From Bradyrhizobium diazoefficiens (lineage in GTDB: Bacteria; Pseudomonadota; Alphaproteobacteria; Rhizobiales; Xanthobacteraceae), in assembly GCF_018131015.1 (NCBI RefSeq), contig NZ_JAFCJJ010000005.1, positions 62,001 to 126,000 of the forward strand: DNA of 64,000 nucleotides. Reading direction: 5' to 3'. Below the pieces are notes generated by a model. It saw only the letters and a list, made by a program, of their open reading frames with translations, did no database searches and was not told the DNA's origin. Below, in pieces: positions 62,489 to 64,000 of this stretch; the stretch's first letter is position 1; each line of letters opens with the position of its first letter. Made by a program: the position numbers and the translations under genes.

Positions 62489-64000
62489 TCACCGGCCATC
62501 GGGCTCCTCGGTCATGTTCTGCACGTCCGACGCCGCCGGTCCGAGCTCACGAAAATCGTAGGAGTTTTGCTTGTCGTCGTGCTTGACGATGGCGAGCAAC
62601 GCCTTCAACGCGCCATCCGTTTCAGTGATCTGCAGTGCGGTCAACCGCGCTTTGCGGATCGCGGATTGTCGCGTCATCTCGCCGGCTACGGCTCTCGTCA
62701 CGCTGTCCCGCGCAGCATCGCCGTCGAGCAGCGAGGCGTAATCCAGTGCGGCGGCAAGCAGCACCCGGCCGCGCACCGGATCGACCCTCCACACCGGTGC
62801 CACGGCTCCGGCCATCCCGATCAGGGTCTCGGACTTCGGCTCCTTGATTTGCTCCCGCAGCAGCTCGTCCGCAAACCGTGCGACGGAGGCATCGTCCGCC
62901 AGACGCGAGGCGGTCATGATCAGTGTCACCAATGTCGTCAGGCGGACGTCGACTTCCTCCGACTTTCGCGATCCCGCTTCATCGACATATTTCAGGAACT
63001 GCTGACGCGCCGCATCCTGGCGACCGCACGCGGCAAGCGCCTCAATGACATCGATATGGCCAGCATGCTTCAGCATCAGCAGGTCGAGCAGGGCATTGGA
63101 GAGTTGCTTCGCATCGAGTTCGAATGCGATACGCGCAAGCATCGCGACGGGGCTGACGGAGTTTCGCGCCACGCGCGCTGCCCATGAATCGTTCCTGCTG
63201 ATCAGGGCGATCTGTTCACGCGACAGGGTCTGCTCCAGCAGAATGATGTCGGGCAAGAACTCCCGCACCTTCGCGGCGAGCTCGTCCTCGTCTTTCGCGG
63301 TAAAGATCGCATCTTCGATCTGGTCCTGCGACAGCGGCCTGAAGTCATTGGCCGCCGCATGGACAAGCAGCCCGGAGCTTTTCCTGGCCAGCAAGACCTG
63401 CGTCGCGACCTTTCGCTTCATGATCCCCTTCAGGTCGACGCGTATGCCCCTCCTGTTGTCGATGGGACATTGCTCGACCAAGCCGGCAATATTAGCGTTC
63501 GGTGACGCGACCGCGACGCCCTCGGCCAGCGCAGTTGTCAAGTCGCACATCCGCTCCGGGCCAAATTGCCGACCCGGGATTGCGGCAATATCGAGGATTC
63601 GCTGGCCCCGATCGACCAATCCCAGGAGCCCCAGTTGCGGGAGAACAGTGCCGACCGGACCAACAAGATCAGATGTATCCTGGAGATGATCGAGGTAAAA
63701 ATCGATCAGCGCGAGAAATGCCGGAGCAACGTCCGTTGATCCGGACCGCGCCGGTACCAGACCTTCGACGGCACTTGGAGGCTGGGCGCTCGTATCTCTG
63801 CGGGCGGCGTTGCCGAGAAAGGCGAGCAATCGGATATTGGCATCGTATGCGGCCTGCCCCTCCGGCTGCTCCCGGGCCAGCAGCCGCTCGACATCCTTGA
63901 TCCGGCCGCTGCGGCCATAGCCGTAGGCCAACCGGATCGCCGCCTGCCACCTGTGCTTGTCCTCGGGGATGCGATCCAGCATCGTGATGGGATCGACGAC
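62489..64000 (-). CDS. Large hypothetical protein, helical-repeat-like (5' end outside window)
   Basis: At least 503 codons; the frame is open through the right edge, so the N-terminus is missing. The visible part is strongly alpha-helical with recurring short helix pairs (AAIRLAYGYGRSGRIKDVER, HIDVIEALAACGRQDAARQQ, DYASLLDGDAARDSVTRAVA), as in TPR or HEAT-type superhelices. No catalytic motif is seen. A periplasmic or scaffold role is possible. An internal ATG at 63982 exists but in-frame coding-like sequence continues before it. No family assigned. Confidence 0.7.
   Translation of the reverse strand, partial: VVDPITMLDRIPEDKHRWQAAIRLAYGYGRSGRIKDVERLLAREQPEGQAAYDANIRLLAFLGNAARRDTSAQPPSAVEGLVPARSGSTDVAPAFLALIDFYLDHLQDTSDLVGPVGTVLPQLGLLGLVDRGQRILDIAAIPGRQFGPERMCDLTTALAEGVAVASPNANIAGLVEQCPIDNRRGIRVDLKGIMKRKVATQVLLARKSSGLLVHAAANDFRPLSQDQIEDAIFTAKDEDELAAKVREFLPDIILLEQTLSREQIALISRNDSWAARVARNSVSPVAMLARIAFELDAKQLSNALLDLLMLKHAGHIDVIEALAACGRQDAARQQFLKYVDEAGSRKSEEVDVRLTTLVTLIMTASRLADDASVARFADELLREQIKEPKSETLIGMAGAVAPVWRVDPVRGRVLLAAALDYASLLDGDAARDSVTRAVAGEMTRQSAIRKARLTALQITETDGALKALLAIVKHDDKQNSYDFRELGPAASDVQNMTEEPDGR

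Noticed and set aside
1..64000. CRISPR arrays, tRNA/rRNA genes, insertion sequences, phage genes
   Set aside because: No regularly spaced direct repeats, no cloverleaf or rRNA-like tracts, and no transposase, integrase or structural phage motifs were seen on either strand.

Overview
The window is a GC-rich, gene-dense chromosomal segment of an alphaproteobacterium, most likely Bradyrhizobium or a close relative. The pointers are a hopanoid squalene block (hpnC-hpnD-hpnE), a 2-methylhopanoid-type HpnP, Omp25/RopB-like and DUF1127 proteins, an HpaR-type homoprotocatechuate locus, and several families of intergenic palindromic repeats of the kind scattered through bradyrhizobial genomes. I see no rRNA, tRNA, insertion sequence, prophage or CRISPR array. 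The genus is an inference from gene content and repeat style, not from a search.

Layout. 1-6.5 kb: minus-strand squalene genes (hpnE cut by the window edge), two small secreted proteins and an MMPL/RND exporter. 6.8-10.7 kb: a minus-strand run eutB-hpnP-eutC, with a B12-dependent hopanoid methylase gene placed between the two ethanolamine ammonia-lyase subunits. 11-18.4 kb: a chemotaxis receptor, a repeat-built secreted protein, an outer-membrane barrel, an orphan histidine kinase and a PepSY protein followed by the last codons of a lost TonB receptor. 18.4-26.9 kb: acyl-CoA dehydrogenase, ABC-type binding protein, HdeD-like protein, Rieske-AIF oxidoreductase, folE, alpha/beta hydrolase, and a second histidine kinase that shares its kinase half with the first but has a MASE1 sensor.

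27.2-34.9 kb: a minus-strand cluster of a large transglutaminase/DUF2126 protein, a fused circularly permuted ATP-grasp/alpha-E protein, a second transglutaminase and an HD-domain protein. This is a widely conserved but functionally obscure peptide-amide ligase/peptidase type system. 35.2-37.1 kb: an Aer-like energy sensor split into a PAS protein and a membrane-anchored methyl-accepting protein, encoded by overlapping genes.

37.2-48.1 kb: catabolic block. On the minus strand lie a sugar-acid dehydratase (UxaA/GarD type), an HpaI/GarL-type aldolase, an Ldh-type dehydrogenase and the regulator hpaR. Divergent from hpaR is hpaH-hpaF-hpaE-hpaD-hpaG plus a thiamine-diphosphate enzyme, so the meta-cleavage route from homoprotocatechuate is nearly complete. 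A perfect 12-bp palindrome lies in the shared promoter region.

48-64 kb: MFS transporter, alkB with an overlapping second 2OG-Fe(II) oxygenase gene, a degenerate transglycosylase-like protein, DUF2848 plus amidase, a DUF35/thiolase/SDR group, a Tat-exported SMP-30 lactonase, phosphoenolpyruvate carboxylase, a YccF protein and uncharacterised genes running off the right edge. All assignments rest on reading motifs and gene order by eye; no database search was run.
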